Shown piece after piece: positions 55,156 to 64,000 of a DNA stretch of 64,000 nt; the first letter of the stretch is position 1; the number at the start of each line of letters is the position of its first letter. Location of the stretch: positions 62,623 to 126,622 of the forward strand of contig NZ_LBJG01000002.1 in the NCBI RefSeq assembly GCF_028128765.1. The letters are read 5' to 3'. This DNA comes from Bradyrhizobium sp. CCBAU 51627 (GTDB lineage Bacteria > Pseudomonadota > Alphaproteobacteria > Rhizobiales > Xanthobacteraceae). The notes beneath the pieces are model-generated. The model ran no database searches, was not told the DNA's origin, and saw only the letters and a list, made by a program, of their open reading frames with translations. The position numbers and the translations under genes were made by a program.

Positions 55156-55878
55156 ATGCTTGATCGACGAAAAATCCTCGCGACGCTTGGGACGACGGCG
55201 CTTGCGGCGCTGGCGCCAACCGCCCTGCTTGCGGCCGCATCCATCAAGCCGGACGAGACTTCCGCGCTGCTCGTGATCGACGTGCAAAACTGCTTCCTAC
55301 CGGGCGGCAGCCTCGCGGTGAAGGAAGGCGAACAGGTCGTGCCCGTCATCAACAAGATCGCGAAGGGCTTCGCGAACGTTGTGATGACGCAGGACTGGCA
55401 CACGCCCGGCCACATCTCGTTCGCCTCAGTCCATTCCGGCAAGAAGCCGTTCGAGACCATCGACCTGCCTTATGGAAAGCAGGTGCTGTGGCCGGACCAT
55501 TGCGTGCAGGGCACCGACGGCGCGTCGCTGTCGAAGGATCTCTCGATCCCGCAGGCCGAGCTCATCATCCGCAAGGGCTTTCACAAGAATGTCGACAGCT
55601 ATTCGGCCTTCCTCGAAGCCGATGGCAAGACCTCGACCGGTCTCGCCGGCTATCTCAGGGGACGCAAGATCAAGCGCGTCTTCGTCGCAGGCTTAGCAAC
55701 GGACTTCTGCGTCGCCTGGACCGCGCTCGACGCGCGCAAGGCGGGATTTGAGGTCTATGTCGTGGAAGACGCCTGCCGCGGCATCGACAATCAGGGCTCG
55801 CTGGCCAAAGCCTGGGCCGATCTGGCCAAGGCCGGCGTTAAGCGGATTCAGTCCGCGGATATCGCGGTGAGTGCGTAA
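55156..55878 (+). CDS. pncA: Nicotinamidase, apparently exported
   Basis: 240 residues. Converts nicotinamide to nicotinate for NAD recycling. The catalytic Asp is in LVIDVQNCFLPGG, the metal ligands in QDWHTPGHISF, the Lys in IIRKGFHKN, and the nucleophile Cys in LATDFCVAWTALDA. The first 26 residues (MLDRRKILATLGTTALAALAPTAL) are an RR-containing signal-like segment, unusual for a cytosolic enzyme. ATG 55156 has GGAGG eight bases before it; an internal start after the signal is not supported by a ribosome site. Confidence 0.93.
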   Translation: MLDRRKILATLGTTALAALAPTALLAAASIKPDETSALLVIDVQNCFLPGGSLAVKEGEQVVPVINKIAKGFANVVMTQDWHTPGHISFASVHSGKKPFETIDLPYGKQVLWPDHCVQGTDGASLSKDLSIPQAELIIRKGFHKNVDSYSAFLEADGKTSTGLAGYLRGRKIKRVFVAGLATDFCVAWTALDARKAGFEVYVVEDACRGIDNQGSLAKAWADLAKAGVKRIQSADIAVSA

Positions 55879-55892
55879 GATAGTAATCGGTC

Positions 55893-55970
55893 CTTCCGGG
55901 GCAATGCGAAGCATCGAACCCGGAACCTCGAGATTCCGGGTTCGGCTCTACGGGCCGCCCCGGAATGACG
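55893..55970. repeat. Palindromic intergenic repeat, family A (copy 2)
   Basis: GAACCCGGAACCTCGAGATTCCGGGTTC forms a near-perfect stem around CTCGAG, and the outer arms CCTTCCGGGGC and GCCCCGGAATGACG also pair. The same element lies at 8091-8190. Confidence 0.85.
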
Positions 55971-55977
55971 CAAAGCC

Positions 55978-56583
55978 TCAATTCGCTTCGTTGCTGTTCG
56001 CGGCGGCCGCGGGTTTTGCGCCGCCCTTGGCGACACCGACCAGCGCCGGGCGCAGCACGCGCTCGCCGATGGTGTAGCCGGCCTGCATGACCTGCACCAC
56101 GGTGCCCGCGGGCACCGTGGCGTCAGGGACTTCGTACATCGCCTGCTGGAAGTTCGGATCGAACTTCTGGCCCTGCGGGTCAAACTTCTTCACGCCGTGC
56201 TTTTCCAGCGCGTTGAGCAGCGAGCGCTCGGTAAGCTCGACGCCCTCGATCAGTCCCTTCAGGCCGGCATCGGCATTGGCGCGTGCGTCCGCCGGAACGG
56301 CATCAAGGGCGCGCTGAAGATTGTCGGCGATGTCGAGCACGTCGCGGGCAAAACCGGTGACGCCGTAGAGCTTGGAGTCGGCAACCTCCTTGGCGGTTCG
56401 CTTGCGCAAATTCTCCATCTCGGCCAGCGTCCGCAGCATACGATCGCGCGCCTCGGCGGCTTCCTTCTGCAACAGCTCAATCGAGCCCGGCTCGGGATCG
56501 TCGGGCATGATGTAGGGTTTCGACACTACGGGCTCGCCGGTCGGCGCGGCCGTGTCTTCGGGTTGCCGGGTTGGATCGGTCAT
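55978..56583 (-). CDS. grpE: Nucleotide exchange factor GrpE
   Basis: 201 residues. Exchanges ADP for ATP on DnaK. An acidic/helical N-terminal half (about 30-100, [27 protein letters not shown]) forms the dimeric coiled coil, and the C-terminal beta wing carries [25 protein letters not shown] and [24 protein letters not shown]. It follows hrcA by about 100 bases in the same direction. dnaKJ lies 2 kb away, so the stress genes are split into two groups. Confidence 0.96.
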   Translation of the reverse strand: MTDPTRQPEDTAAPTGEPVVSKPYIMPDDPEPGSIELLQKEAAEARDRMLRTLAEMENLRKRTAKEVADSKLYGVTGFARDVLDIADNLQRALDAVPADARANADAGLKGLIEGVELTERSLLNALEKHGVKKFDPQGQKFDPNFQQAMYEVPDATVPAGTVVQVMQAGYTIGERVLRPALVGVAKGGAKPAAAANSNEAN

Positions 56584-56682
56584 CGGCTGCTTCTCGAACT
56601 CGTCTCAGGGGGAGGTTTTCTTGCCCGGATATCGTGCTTCGGGCGCTGAAAATCAAGCGCCCGTGATCGGCTCAAACGCCGG

Positions 56683-57771
56683 TCAGCCCCCCAGCAGGCG
56701 GCTGACGATGCGGGCGGCATAGTCCACGGTCGGGATCACACGGGCATAATTCAGCCGCGTCGGCCCGATCACGCCCAAAACGCCGACGATACGGCCGGCG
56801 GCATCCCGATAGGGGGAGATGATGGTGGATGAGCCCGACAGGGAAAACAGCTTGTTCTCGCTGCCGATGAAAATCCGCACGCCTTCGGCGGTTTCGGCGC
56901 GCCCGAGCAGGTCGATCACGCCGCGCTTGGTCTCGAGATCGTCGAACAGCAGCCTGACACGCTCGAGGTCCTCCAGCGCGTGCAGGTCTTCCAGCAGATT
57001 GGCGTGGCCGCGAACGATGAGTTGACGGTCCTCGTTCTCGCCGCCGGACCAGCTGGCGATGCCGGCGGAGATGACCTTCTGGGTCAATTGATCGAGCTCG
57101 GCACGGGCCTCTGCGAGCGCAGTCTCCAGCTCGAGCCGCGCCTCGGCCAGGGTACGGCCGCGGATTCGCGCGTTGAGGAAATTGCCCGCTTCGGTGATCG
57201 CCGAGGAGGGAACTCCGGGCGGCAACGTCAGCACCCTGTTTTCGACCTGGCCGTCCTCACCGACCAGGATCACCAAGGCCTTTTCGGGTTCCAGCCGGAC
57301 GAATTCGATGTGCTTCAGCCGCGCATTGGATTTTGGAGTCAGCACCACCGCTGCGGCGCGCGTCAGGCCGGAGAGCCGGGTCAGGGCCTGATCCAGCGCC
57401 GCCTCGACCGAGTGGACCTGGCCGACGGACGTGAGCTGGCTCTGGATCGACTGCCGTTCGGCGTCGTTGAGGTCGCCCACCTGCATCAAGGCATCCACGA
57501 AGAAGCGCAGGCCGAGTTCCGTCGGCAACCGGCCGGCCGAAGTGTGCGGGGCATAGATCAGGCCGAGCTGTTCCAAATCGGCCATGACATTGCGGACCGA
57601 GGCCGGCGACAGCGGCATGGCGATCAGCCGCGAAATGTTGCGCGAGCCGACCGGCTCGCCGGTCGCGAGGTAACTTTCGACAATTTGTCGAAAGATGTCG
57701 CGGGAACGCTCGTTGAGCTGGGCGAGGCCTGCGCGCGGCGCGATCAGATGGATCGGATCGTGATGGGCCAC
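56683..57771 (-). CDS. hrcA: Heat-inducible transcription repressor HrcA
   Basis: 362 residues, normal for HrcA. Represses CIRCE-controlled chaperone genes (groESL in rhizobia) and is inactivated when GroEL is busy. The winged helix-turn-helix is in the N-terminal 100 residues ([50 protein letters not shown]). The start is GTG 57771 with GAGGAG ten bases before it. I see no CIRCE element in front of dnaK, grpE or hrcA; its operator is probably elsewhere (groESL). Confidence 0.95.
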   Translation of the reverse strand: MAHHDPIHLIAPRAGLAQLNERSRDIFRQIVESYLATGEPVGSRNISRLIAMPLSPASVRNVMADLEQLGLIYAPHTSAGRLPTELGLRFFVDALMQVGDLNDAERQSIQSQLTSVGQVHSVEAALDQALTRLSGLTRAAAVVLTPKSNARLKHIEFVRLEPEKALVILVGEDGQVENRVLTLPPGVPSSAITEAGNFLNARIRGRTLAEARLELETALAEARAELDQLTQKVISAGIASWSGGENEDRQLIVRGHANLLEDLHALEDLERVRLLFDDLETKRGVIDLLGRAETAEGVRIFIGSENKLFSLSGSSTIISPYRDAAGRIVGVLGVIGPTRLNYARVIPTVDYAARIVSRLLGG

Positions 57772-57940
57772 AGACGGTAACTCCTCTCAGATGCTCATAA
57801 TTTGTCCATCCGGGGCGGTTCTGACAAGCGTGACCTTTGCGGGGTGGAGATCAGGGGGTGAAAAAGCCTTGCTGCCCACCTTCACCCCACCTACAAGCAC
57901 CGCGAACAGCCCTACCCTTGCGAGTTTTGGAGGATTTCCC

Positions 57941-58654
57941 ATGCGGCCAAGCCGCCGTGCGCCCGACGAATTGCGCCCCGTGACGCTGGAGCGCGGCGTG
58001 GTCAAATATGCGGAAGGCTCCTGCCTCGTGAAATTCGGCGACACCCATGTGCTTGTGACCGCCACGCTGGAAGAGCGCCTGCCGCCATGGCTGAAGGGCC
58101 AGGGCCGCGGCTGGGTCACCGCCGAATACGGCATGCTGCCGCGCGCGACCTCCGAACGCACCCGCCGCGAAGCGGCCGCCGGGAAGCAAAGCGGCCGCAC
58201 CGTCGAGATCCAGCGCCTGATCGGTCGCTCCTTGCGCACCATTGTCGATCTCGAAGCGCTCGGCGAGCGCCAGATCACGGTCGATTGCGACGTGCTCCAG
58301 GCCGACGGCGGCACCCGCACGGCCTCGATCACCGGCGCCTGGGTCGCGCTCGCCGATTGCATCAACTGGATGAAGGCGCGCAACATGGTCAAGACCAATG
58401 TGATGCGCGACAACGTCGCCGCCATCTCCTGCGGCATCTACAACGGCACGCCGGTGCTGGATCTCGACTATGCCGAGGATTCGGAAGCCGAGACCGACGC
58501 CAATTTCGTCATGACCGGCGATGGCCGCATCGTCGAGGTGCAAGGTACCGCGGAACGCGAGCCGTTCACGCAGGACGAGTTCCTGGCGCTGATGGCGCTG
58601 GCGCGCAAGGGCGTGTCGCGGCTCGTGGACTTGCAGAAACTCGCCGTCGCGTAG
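57941..58654 (+). CDS. rph: Ribonuclease PH
   Basis: 237 residues, standard. Phosphorolytic 3' exoribonuclease that trims tRNA precursors. [19 protein letters not shown] opens the family, and the phosphate/active-site motifs [21 protein letters not shown] and [14 protein letters not shown] are present. Divergent from hrcA with 169 bases between, and 11 bases upstream of rdgB. GGAGG precedes the ATG. Confidence 0.97.
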   Translation: MRPSRRAPDELRPVTLERGVVKYAEGSCLVKFGDTHVLVTATLEERLPPWLKGQGRGWVTAEYGMLPRATSERTRREAAAGKQSGRTVEIQRLIGRSLRTIVDLEALGERQITVDCDVLQADGGTRTASITGAWVALADCINWMKARNMVKTNVMRDNVAAISCGIYNGTPVLDLDYAEDSEAETDANFVMTGDGRIVEVQGTAEREPFTQDEFLALMALARKGVSRLVDLQKLAVA

Positions 58655-58665
58655 TCAATAGGCCC

Positions 58666-59301
58666 ATGCACCGTCGAATCACCGGAAAGCTCGTCATCGC
58701 CACCCACAATCCCGGCAAGCTCGCCGAGATGCGGGAGCTGCTCGCGCCTCACGGCGTCGAGGCGGTGTCGGCCGGCGAGCTCGGCCTGGCCGAGCCCGAC
58801 GAGACCGGCAACGATTTCCGCAGCAACGCCGCGATCAAGGCGATCGCGGCGGCGCAGGCGGCGAAGTTGCCCGCGTTCGCAGATGATTCCGGCGTCGTGG
58901 TCGACGCGCTCGACGGCGCGCCCGGCATCTACAGCGCGCGCTGGGCCGGGCCATCAAAGGATTTCGCCGCGGCGATGGCGCAGATCGAGCGCCTGTTGCA
59001 GGAGCGCGGCGCGACCACGCCGGACAAGCGCAGAGCCCATTTCGTCTCCGCGCTCTGCGTCGCCTGGCCCGACAATCATCTCGAAGAGGTCGAGGCCCGC
59101 GTCGACGGCACGCTGGTGTGGCCGCCGCGGGGCACCTCAGGCTTCGGCTACGATCCGATGTTCCTGCCCGACGGTCACGGCCGCACCTTCGGCGAGATGG
59201 AAAGCATCGAGAAGCATGGCCTGCCACCGCTCGGCCTCGGCCTGTCGCACCGCGCCCGCGCCTTCGTGAAACTGGCGGAGATCTGCCTTGAGCCACGCTG
59301 A
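58666..59301 (+). CDS. rdgB: dITP/XTP pyrophosphatase (Ham1/RdgB)
   Basis: 211 residues. Removes non-canonical purine triphosphates from the nucleotide pool. The N-terminal [13 protein letters not shown] and the [13 protein letters not shown] signature are clear. The first codon follows rph by 11 bases and its end overlaps hemW by 14 bases, so rph-rdgB-hemW form one transcript. Confidence 0.97.
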   Translation: MHRRITGKLVIATHNPGKLAEMRELLAPHGVEAVSAGELGLAEPDETGNDFRSNAAIKAIAAAQAAKLPAFADDSGVVVDALDGAPGIYSARWAGPSKDFAAAMAQIERLLQERGATTPDKRRAHFVSALCVAWPDNHLEEVEARVDGTLVWPPRGTSGFGYDPMFLPDGHGRTFGEMESIEKHGLPPLGLGLSHRARAFVKLAEICLEPR

Positions 59302-60445
59302 CAAGGATGCGTTCGGCGTCTACGTGCACTGGCCGTTCTGCCTATCGAAATGCCCCTATTGCGACTTCAACAGCCATGTCCGCCACGCCGCGATCGATGA
59401 GACGCGCTTTGCTTCTGCCTTTGCGCGCGAGATTGCGACGACCGCCGCGCGCGCCTCCGGCCGCGAGGTCAGCTCGATCTTCCTCGGCGGCGGCACGCCC
59501 TCGCTGATGCAGCCGGCCACCGTCGGCGCCGTGCTCGATGCCATCGGCAAGCACTGGAGCGTCGCCAAGGATGTTGAAGTCACGCTGGAAGCAAACCCGA
59601 CCAGCGTCGAAGCCACGCGCTTCGCCGGCTATCGCGCCGCCGGCGTCAATCGCGTCTCCCTTGGCGTGCAGGCGCTCGACGATGCCTCGCTGAAAGCTTT
59701 GGGCCGCATGCACAGCGCGCGCGAGGCGCTCGATGCCGTTGCGATCGCGCGCCGTTCGTTCGACCGTTACTCGTTCGACCTGATCTACGCCCGGCCCGAC
59801 CAGACGCCGGCGATGTGGGCCGACGAACTTCGGCTCGCCATCGACGAAGCCGCCGAGCATCTGTCGCTCTACCAGCTCACCATCGAAGAAGGCACGCCGT
59901 TCTTCGGCCTGCATCAGGCCGGCAAACTGAAGACGCCGGACGAAGCGGCCGCGCGGGCGCTCTACGACGTGACGCAGGAGACCTGCGACAAGCTTGGGCT
60001 ACCCGCCTACGAGATTTCCAACCACGCGCGGCGCGGCGCCGAATGCCGGCACAATCTCGTCTACTGGCGCGGCGAGGAATATGCCGGCATCGGCCCCGGC
60101 GCCCATGGCCGCCTCGACATCGACGGCGTGCGCCATGCGACCGCGACCGAGAAGCGCCCCGAAGCCTGGCTGCTGCGCGTCGAGACCAACGGCCACGGCA
60201 TCGTCACCGACGATCTCCTCAACAGCGAAGAGCGCGCCGACGAATTCTTGCTGATGGGATTGCGCCTGGCTGAAGGCATCGACCCCGAGCGCTACACCGC
60301 ACTCTCCGGTCGCCCGCTCGATCCCCGCCGTATCGCCCTGCTGCGCGAGGAAGGCGCGATCACAGTCGATGCGAGCGGACGCCTGCGCGTCACGAGCAGC
60401 GGCTTCCCGGTGCTGGATGCCGTGGTCGCGGATCTGGCGGCTTAG
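59288..60445 (+). CDS. hemW: Heme chaperone HemW / coproporphyrinogen III oxidase-like radical SAM protein
   Basis: 385 residues. The radical-SAM cluster is C18-x3-C22-x2-C25 in [11 protein letters not shown]. The family formerly called oxygen-independent coproporphyrinogen oxidase (HemN-like) is now assigned as a heme chaperone. [10 protein letters not shown] and the C-terminal HemN domain ([16 protein letters not shown]) are present. It starts with TTG 59288 inside the end of rdgB, and that overlap fixes the start. Confidence 0.94.
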   Translation: MSHADKDAFGVYVHWPFCLSKCPYCDFNSHVRHAAIDETRFASAFAREIATTAARASGREVSSIFLGGGTPSLMQPATVGAVLDAIGKHWSVAKDVEVTLEANPTSVEATRFAGYRAAGVNRVSLGVQALDDASLKALGRMHSAREALDAVAIARRSFDRYSFDLIYARPDQTPAMWADELRLAIDEAAEHLSLYQLTIEEGTPFFGLHQAGKLKTPDEAAARALYDVTQETCDKLGLPAYEISNHARRGAECRHNLVYWRGEEYAGIGPGAHGRLDIDGVRHATATEKRPEAWLLRVETNGHGIVTDDLLNSEERADEFLLMGLRLAEGIDPERYTALSGRPLDPRRIALLREEGAITVDASGRLRVTSSGFPVLDAVVADLAA

Positions 60446-60454
60446 CGAAATCTC

Positions 60455-60540
60455 GTAGCCCGGATGGAGCGACGCGAAATCCGGGGTTCGTCGACGCCGA
60501 AAGACTGTTCCCGGACTGCGCTTCGCTCCATCCGGGCTAC
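60455..60540. repeat. Palindromic intergenic repeat (GTAGCCCGGATGGAGCG type)
   Basis: GTAGCCCGGATGGAGCG and CGCTCCATCCGGGCTAC are perfect 17-bp inverted ends enclosing about 50 bases. A fragment, GCGTAGCCCGGATGGA, lies at 19507-19522 beside uppP. The full copy separates convergent hemW and the lipoprotein gene. Confidence 0.88.
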
Positions 60541-60547
60541 GAAACCA

Positions 60548-61780
60548 TCACGCCCCAAAACTCTTCGGCGAGCCCGCGACAGCAACGCCGCCGCCCGTCG
60601 TCACCTTCATCACCGCAAGGCCTCGCTCATTGGTGCCGTCGGCGCGGAAGCGGAAAAGGCCGTCGATGCCGGCGAAACCAGATGGATTGGTGAGCACGTC
60701 GGAAGAGAAGCGTGTGGTGCCCTGCGTGCGCGCGAGCGCGGCGACGAGGGCGACCGCGTCGTAGGCGAGCGTCGCGGTGCGGATCGGCTCGGCCCCGTAT
60801 TTGGTGCGGTAGCGACCGGAGAAAGCGCGAAAACCGGCGGGATCCGGCGCCGCGTAAAGGCCGCCCTGCAGAGCCGGGCTCGCGTAGACACGCGGATTAT
60901 CCCACAGGCCGGTGCCGAGCATCTGGATGTTGCGCAAGTTCGCGCCTGCCGCGGTCATCGCATCCGCGACCGCGACGACGGCGTCGCCGTCATCGGCAAT
61001 GAACAGCGCATCCGCACTGCCGAGTTGCTGCGCCACGTTGCGCGCCGGCGTGGCGCGATCGGCGCCGTATTTCTCGAACGCAACGATGCGACCGCCGCGC
61101 CGTGGTACCGCTGATTTCACCGTGGCTTCGACCACGTTGCCATAGGCATTGTCGGGCACCAGGACGGCGACGGCGCGTTTCCCGATGCCGGCGGCATATT
61201 CGACGATGCGGTTGACGTCGGACTCCGGCAGGAAGCTCAACAGGTAGACGCCACGACCGGCGATGCTCGAATCGGTCGAGAATGCGATTACCGAGATGCC
61301 GCGCGTGCGTGCGACCTGCGCCACGGCCGGCACCGATTGCGCGAACAGCGGCCCCAGAATGATCTCGGCACCTTCGTCGACCGCCTGCTGCGCACCCGCC
61401 TGCGCGCCTTGCGGGCTGCCATTGTCGTCCTTGATCAGGAGCTGGATGTTCGGATTCTGGAACTCGGCCAGCGCCATCTCAGCGGCGTTGCGCATCGATT
61501 GCGCCGCAAGGCCGGCATTGCCAGCGGCCGAAAGGGGCAGGATCAGCGCGACCTTCACCCCGCCGGTGCCGGCGGTGGTCGCCTGCTGCGGCGGACCGGC
61601 GGGGTGGGCCGGCGGCGAGGAACCGCTGAACGGGCTGGAGAACTGGCTGAGACTCTGCTGCACACCGGCGCAGGCCGAGAGCAGGGGCGTGCCGAGCAGC
61701 AGGCCCAGCGCGCTTCGCCGGGTCGCTCCCGCTGATCGGGGCCCCTGAACGGAAGACTTTGGATGACGCGGGCCCTGCAT
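60548..61780 (-). CDS. Penicillin-binding-protein activator (LpoA-like) lipoprotein
   Basis: 410 residues. The type-I periplasmic-binding-protein fold of the LpoA/YraM family (Peripla_BP_6-like) starts near VKVALILPLSAAGNAG. The lipoprotein signal RRSALGLLLGTPLLSACAG has an LSAC lipobox, so the Cys is lipidated and the protein lies at the outer membrane. In gammaproteobacteria LpoA activates PBP1A. ATG 61780 is taken because the upstream frame lacks a signal. It diverges from rsmI, the arrangement conserved between yraM and yraL. Confidence 0.9.
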   Translation of the reverse strand: MQGPRHPKSSVQGPRSAGATRRSALGLLLGTPLLSACAGVQQSLSQFSSPFSGSSPPAHPAGPPQQATTAGTGGVKVALILPLSAAGNAGLAAQSMRNAAEMALAEFQNPNIQLLIKDDNGSPQGAQAGAQQAVDEGAEIILGPLFAQSVPAVAQVARTRGISVIAFSTDSSIAGRGVYLLSFLPESDVNRIVEYAAGIGKRAVAVLVPDNAYGNVVEATVKSAVPRRGGRIVAFEKYGADRATPARNVAQQLGSADALFIADDGDAVVAVADAMTAAGANLRNIQMLGTGLWDNPRVYASPALQGGLYAAPDPAGFRAFSGRYRTKYGAEPIRTATLAYDAVALVAALARTQGTTRFSSDVLTNPSGFAGIDGLFRFRADGTNERGLAVMKVTTGGGVAVAGSPKSFGA

Positions 61781-62124
61781 GGCAGCTTCTCTTCTGACCG
61801 GCCGTCGCAGCCTGTCACAACACTCTTGGCTCCTGCCGCGACACAAGCATCGCGGATCCAGGCATATTGTCGGCAAATAGTTAACCAAAACAAAAGGATA
61901 ATGCCCGCTTAAGGCAGCGTTCCTCCCGTCCTGGCAGCGGCTCGCCGTCCGTACCGCAGCATCAAGGCGGCGTTTCCGCCGCTAATATGGCGTGAGCGCT
62001 TTATTCCCTCTCGAATGCGATCCGGATGGATCACATTCCCGTCCTCCTCGCCCCTCGCCTCAGCACGATCTTTTTCTGAGGACCGGTTCCCAGCCCTCCA
62101 GATCGTGCCTAAGTTGACCTCATT
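61781..62124. other. Divergent intergenic region between lipoprotein gene and rsmI
   Basis: 344 bases with promoters for both directions expected. An AT-rich patch at about 61860-61905 (ATATTGTCGGCAAATAGTTAACC) is the most likely control zone. No gene, terminator or dispersed repeat recognised. Confidence 0.5.
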
Positions 62125-63061
<937 letters not shown>

Positions 63062-63075
<14 letters not shown>

Positions 63076-63463
63076 GATCCCGGCGGAACCCAAAATTGCT
63101 TCGCCCGAGCGCGTCGCCGCGTTCCGGACCGGCATATCCGCCGAGAGCCGCGCGGCCGCCTATCTCATGGCCAAGGGCTACCGCATCCTCGCAAGACGCT
63201 ACCGCACGGCGCATGGCGAGATCGACCTCGTGGCGCGGCGCCGCAACCTGATCGCCTTCGTCGAGGTCAAGGCCCGCGCCAGCCACGACGAGGCCGCCTA
63301 TGCGGTGACGCCGCGCCAGCAGCAGCGCATCATCGATGCCGCGCAGGGCTGGCTTGCCACGCATCCCGAGCATGCGGAATTCGAACTGCGATTCGACGCC
63401 ATGCTGATTGCGCCGCGATCACTTCCGCGCCATGTGTTGGCGGCATTCGACGCCTCGACCTGA
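63062..63463 (+). CDS. yraN: UPF0102 YraN-like nuclease-fold protein
   Basis: 133 residues. The restriction-endonuclease-like fold shows [23 protein letters not shown], the PD-(D/E)xK-type motif E-I-D...E-V-K. Function is not established; some members are linked to Holliday-junction processing. It overlaps rsmI and is followed 10 bases later by gshB, so all three probably share a transcript. Confidence 0.94.
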
Positions 63464-63473
63464 AAGGCAGACC

Positions 63474-64000
63474 ATGAAACTGAACGTCGCCGTCCAGATG
63501 GACCCCATCGCCCGTATCAATATCAAGGGCGATTCCACCTTCGCGCTGCTGCTGGAGGCGCAGAAGCGCGGCCATGGCCTGTCTTATTACACACCCGACA
63601 AACTCTCGATGGTCGGCGAGGAGATCGTTGCGCCCGTGCAGCTGCTGACCGTGCGCGACGAGGCCGGCGATCATTTCAGCCTTGGCGAGCCCAAGCGCGA
63701 GGCGCTGAACGGATTTGACGTGGTGCTGCTGCGCCAGGATCCGCCGTTCGACCTCGCCTACATCACCTCGACGCACCTGCTCGAGCGCATCCATCCGAAG
63801 ACGCTCGTCGTCAACGATCCGGCATCGGTGCGCAATGCACCGGAAAAGCTGTTCGTGATGAACTTTCCACAACTGATGCCGCCGACGCTGATCTCGCGCG
63901 ACTTGGATGAGATCAACGCGTTCCGCGACAAGTACGGCGCGGTGGTGATGAAGCCGCTGCACGGCCATGGCGGCGCCGCAGTGTTCCGCGTGATGCCGCA
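63474..64000 (+). CDS. gshB: Glutathione synthetase (partial, cut at window edge)
   Basis: The first 175 residues of GshB, which adds glycine to gamma-glutamylcysteine. [34 protein letters not shown] is the conserved N-terminus, and the ATP-grasp domain begins at [21 protein letters not shown], where the window ends. AAGGCAG lies before the ATG. Confidence 0.97.
   Translation, partial: MKLNVAVQMDPIARINIKGDSTFALLLEAQKRGHGLSYYTPDKLSMVGEEIVAPVQLLTVRDEAGDHFSLGEPKREALNGFDVVLLRQDPPFDLAYITSTHLLERIHPKTLVVNDPASVRNAPEKLFVMNFPQLMPPTLISRDLDEINAFRDKYGAVVMKPLHGHGGAAVFRVMP

Noticed and set aside
57772..57940. CIRCE operator in the hrcA-rph gap
   Set aside because: No TTAGCACTC / GAGTGCTAA pair is present; the inverted segments there are short and imperfect.

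Overview
The window is GC-rich alphaproteobacterial chromosome. Gene content and order (lptC-lptA-lptB-rpoN-hpf-ptsN; dnaK-dnaJ-pmtA-pyrF-dapB-gpmA; hrcA-grpE next to rph-rdgB-hemW; rsmI-yraN-gshB) and the dispersed palindromic intergenic repeats point to Bradyrhizobium or a close relative. The genus is an inference from gene order and protein style; no database was searched. Most of the window is core genome at high coding density. Accessory material is concentrated at about 13.5-16.1 kb, 28 kb and 34.6-43 kb.

Layout. 0-2 kb: a TetR regulator with a tandem operator, then an exported TPR protein. 2.2-8.8 kb (minus strand): ptsN, hpf, rpoN, lptB, lptA, lptC and a minimal RNase D, joining lipopolysaccharide export to nitrogen/sigma-54 control. 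9-12 kb (minus): a two-gene operon of a HAD-UbiA fusion resembling polyprenyl-phosphate phosphoribosyltransferase and a 575-residue membrane protein with a GT-C-like acidic pair. 12.3-13.5 kb: an MFS transporter. 13.6-16.1 kb: a ParD/ParE-like pair with a frameshifted toxin, an exported metallo-beta-lactamase-fold protein, a serine-recombinase remnant and tRNA-Leu(CAG). This reads as a decayed insertion beside a tRNA. 16.3-20.3 kb: an NDUFA9-like epimerase, then DprE2-like and DprE1-like enzymes and uppP. With the UbiA gene these supply the known steps of polyprenyl-phosphate-arabinose synthesis.

20.5-31.8 kb: a GST, queG, a thioesterase-like protein, an alpha/beta hydrolase, infC (apparent ATT start), rpmI-rplT, and pheS/pheT separated by a DUF559 nuclease-like gene bracketed by inverted palindromic repeats. 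31.9-38 kb: an amine oxidase, a YiiX-like protease, then a CsoR-type repressor divergent from a copper-type P1B ATPase and nikR. 38.1-43.9 kb: an HMG-CoA-lyase/CoA-transferase pair with a divergent LysR gene, an MFS transporter and a CysZ-like protein. 44-50 kb: nth, an AraC-Ada-type methyltransferase, gpmA, dapB, pyrF and pmtA. 50.4-57.8 kb: dnaJ, dnaK (with a consensus alphaproteobacterial heat-shock promoter), an exported nicotinamidase, grpE and hrcA. 57.9-64 kb: rph, rdgB, hemW, an LpoA-like lipoprotein, rsmI, yraN and the start of gshB, cut by the window edge.

The observations most worth following are the DUF559 unit inside the pheST operon, the dispersed arabinose-donor pathway with its HAD fusion and candidate glycosyltransferase, and a possible 3-hydroxy-3-methylglutarate catabolic locus.
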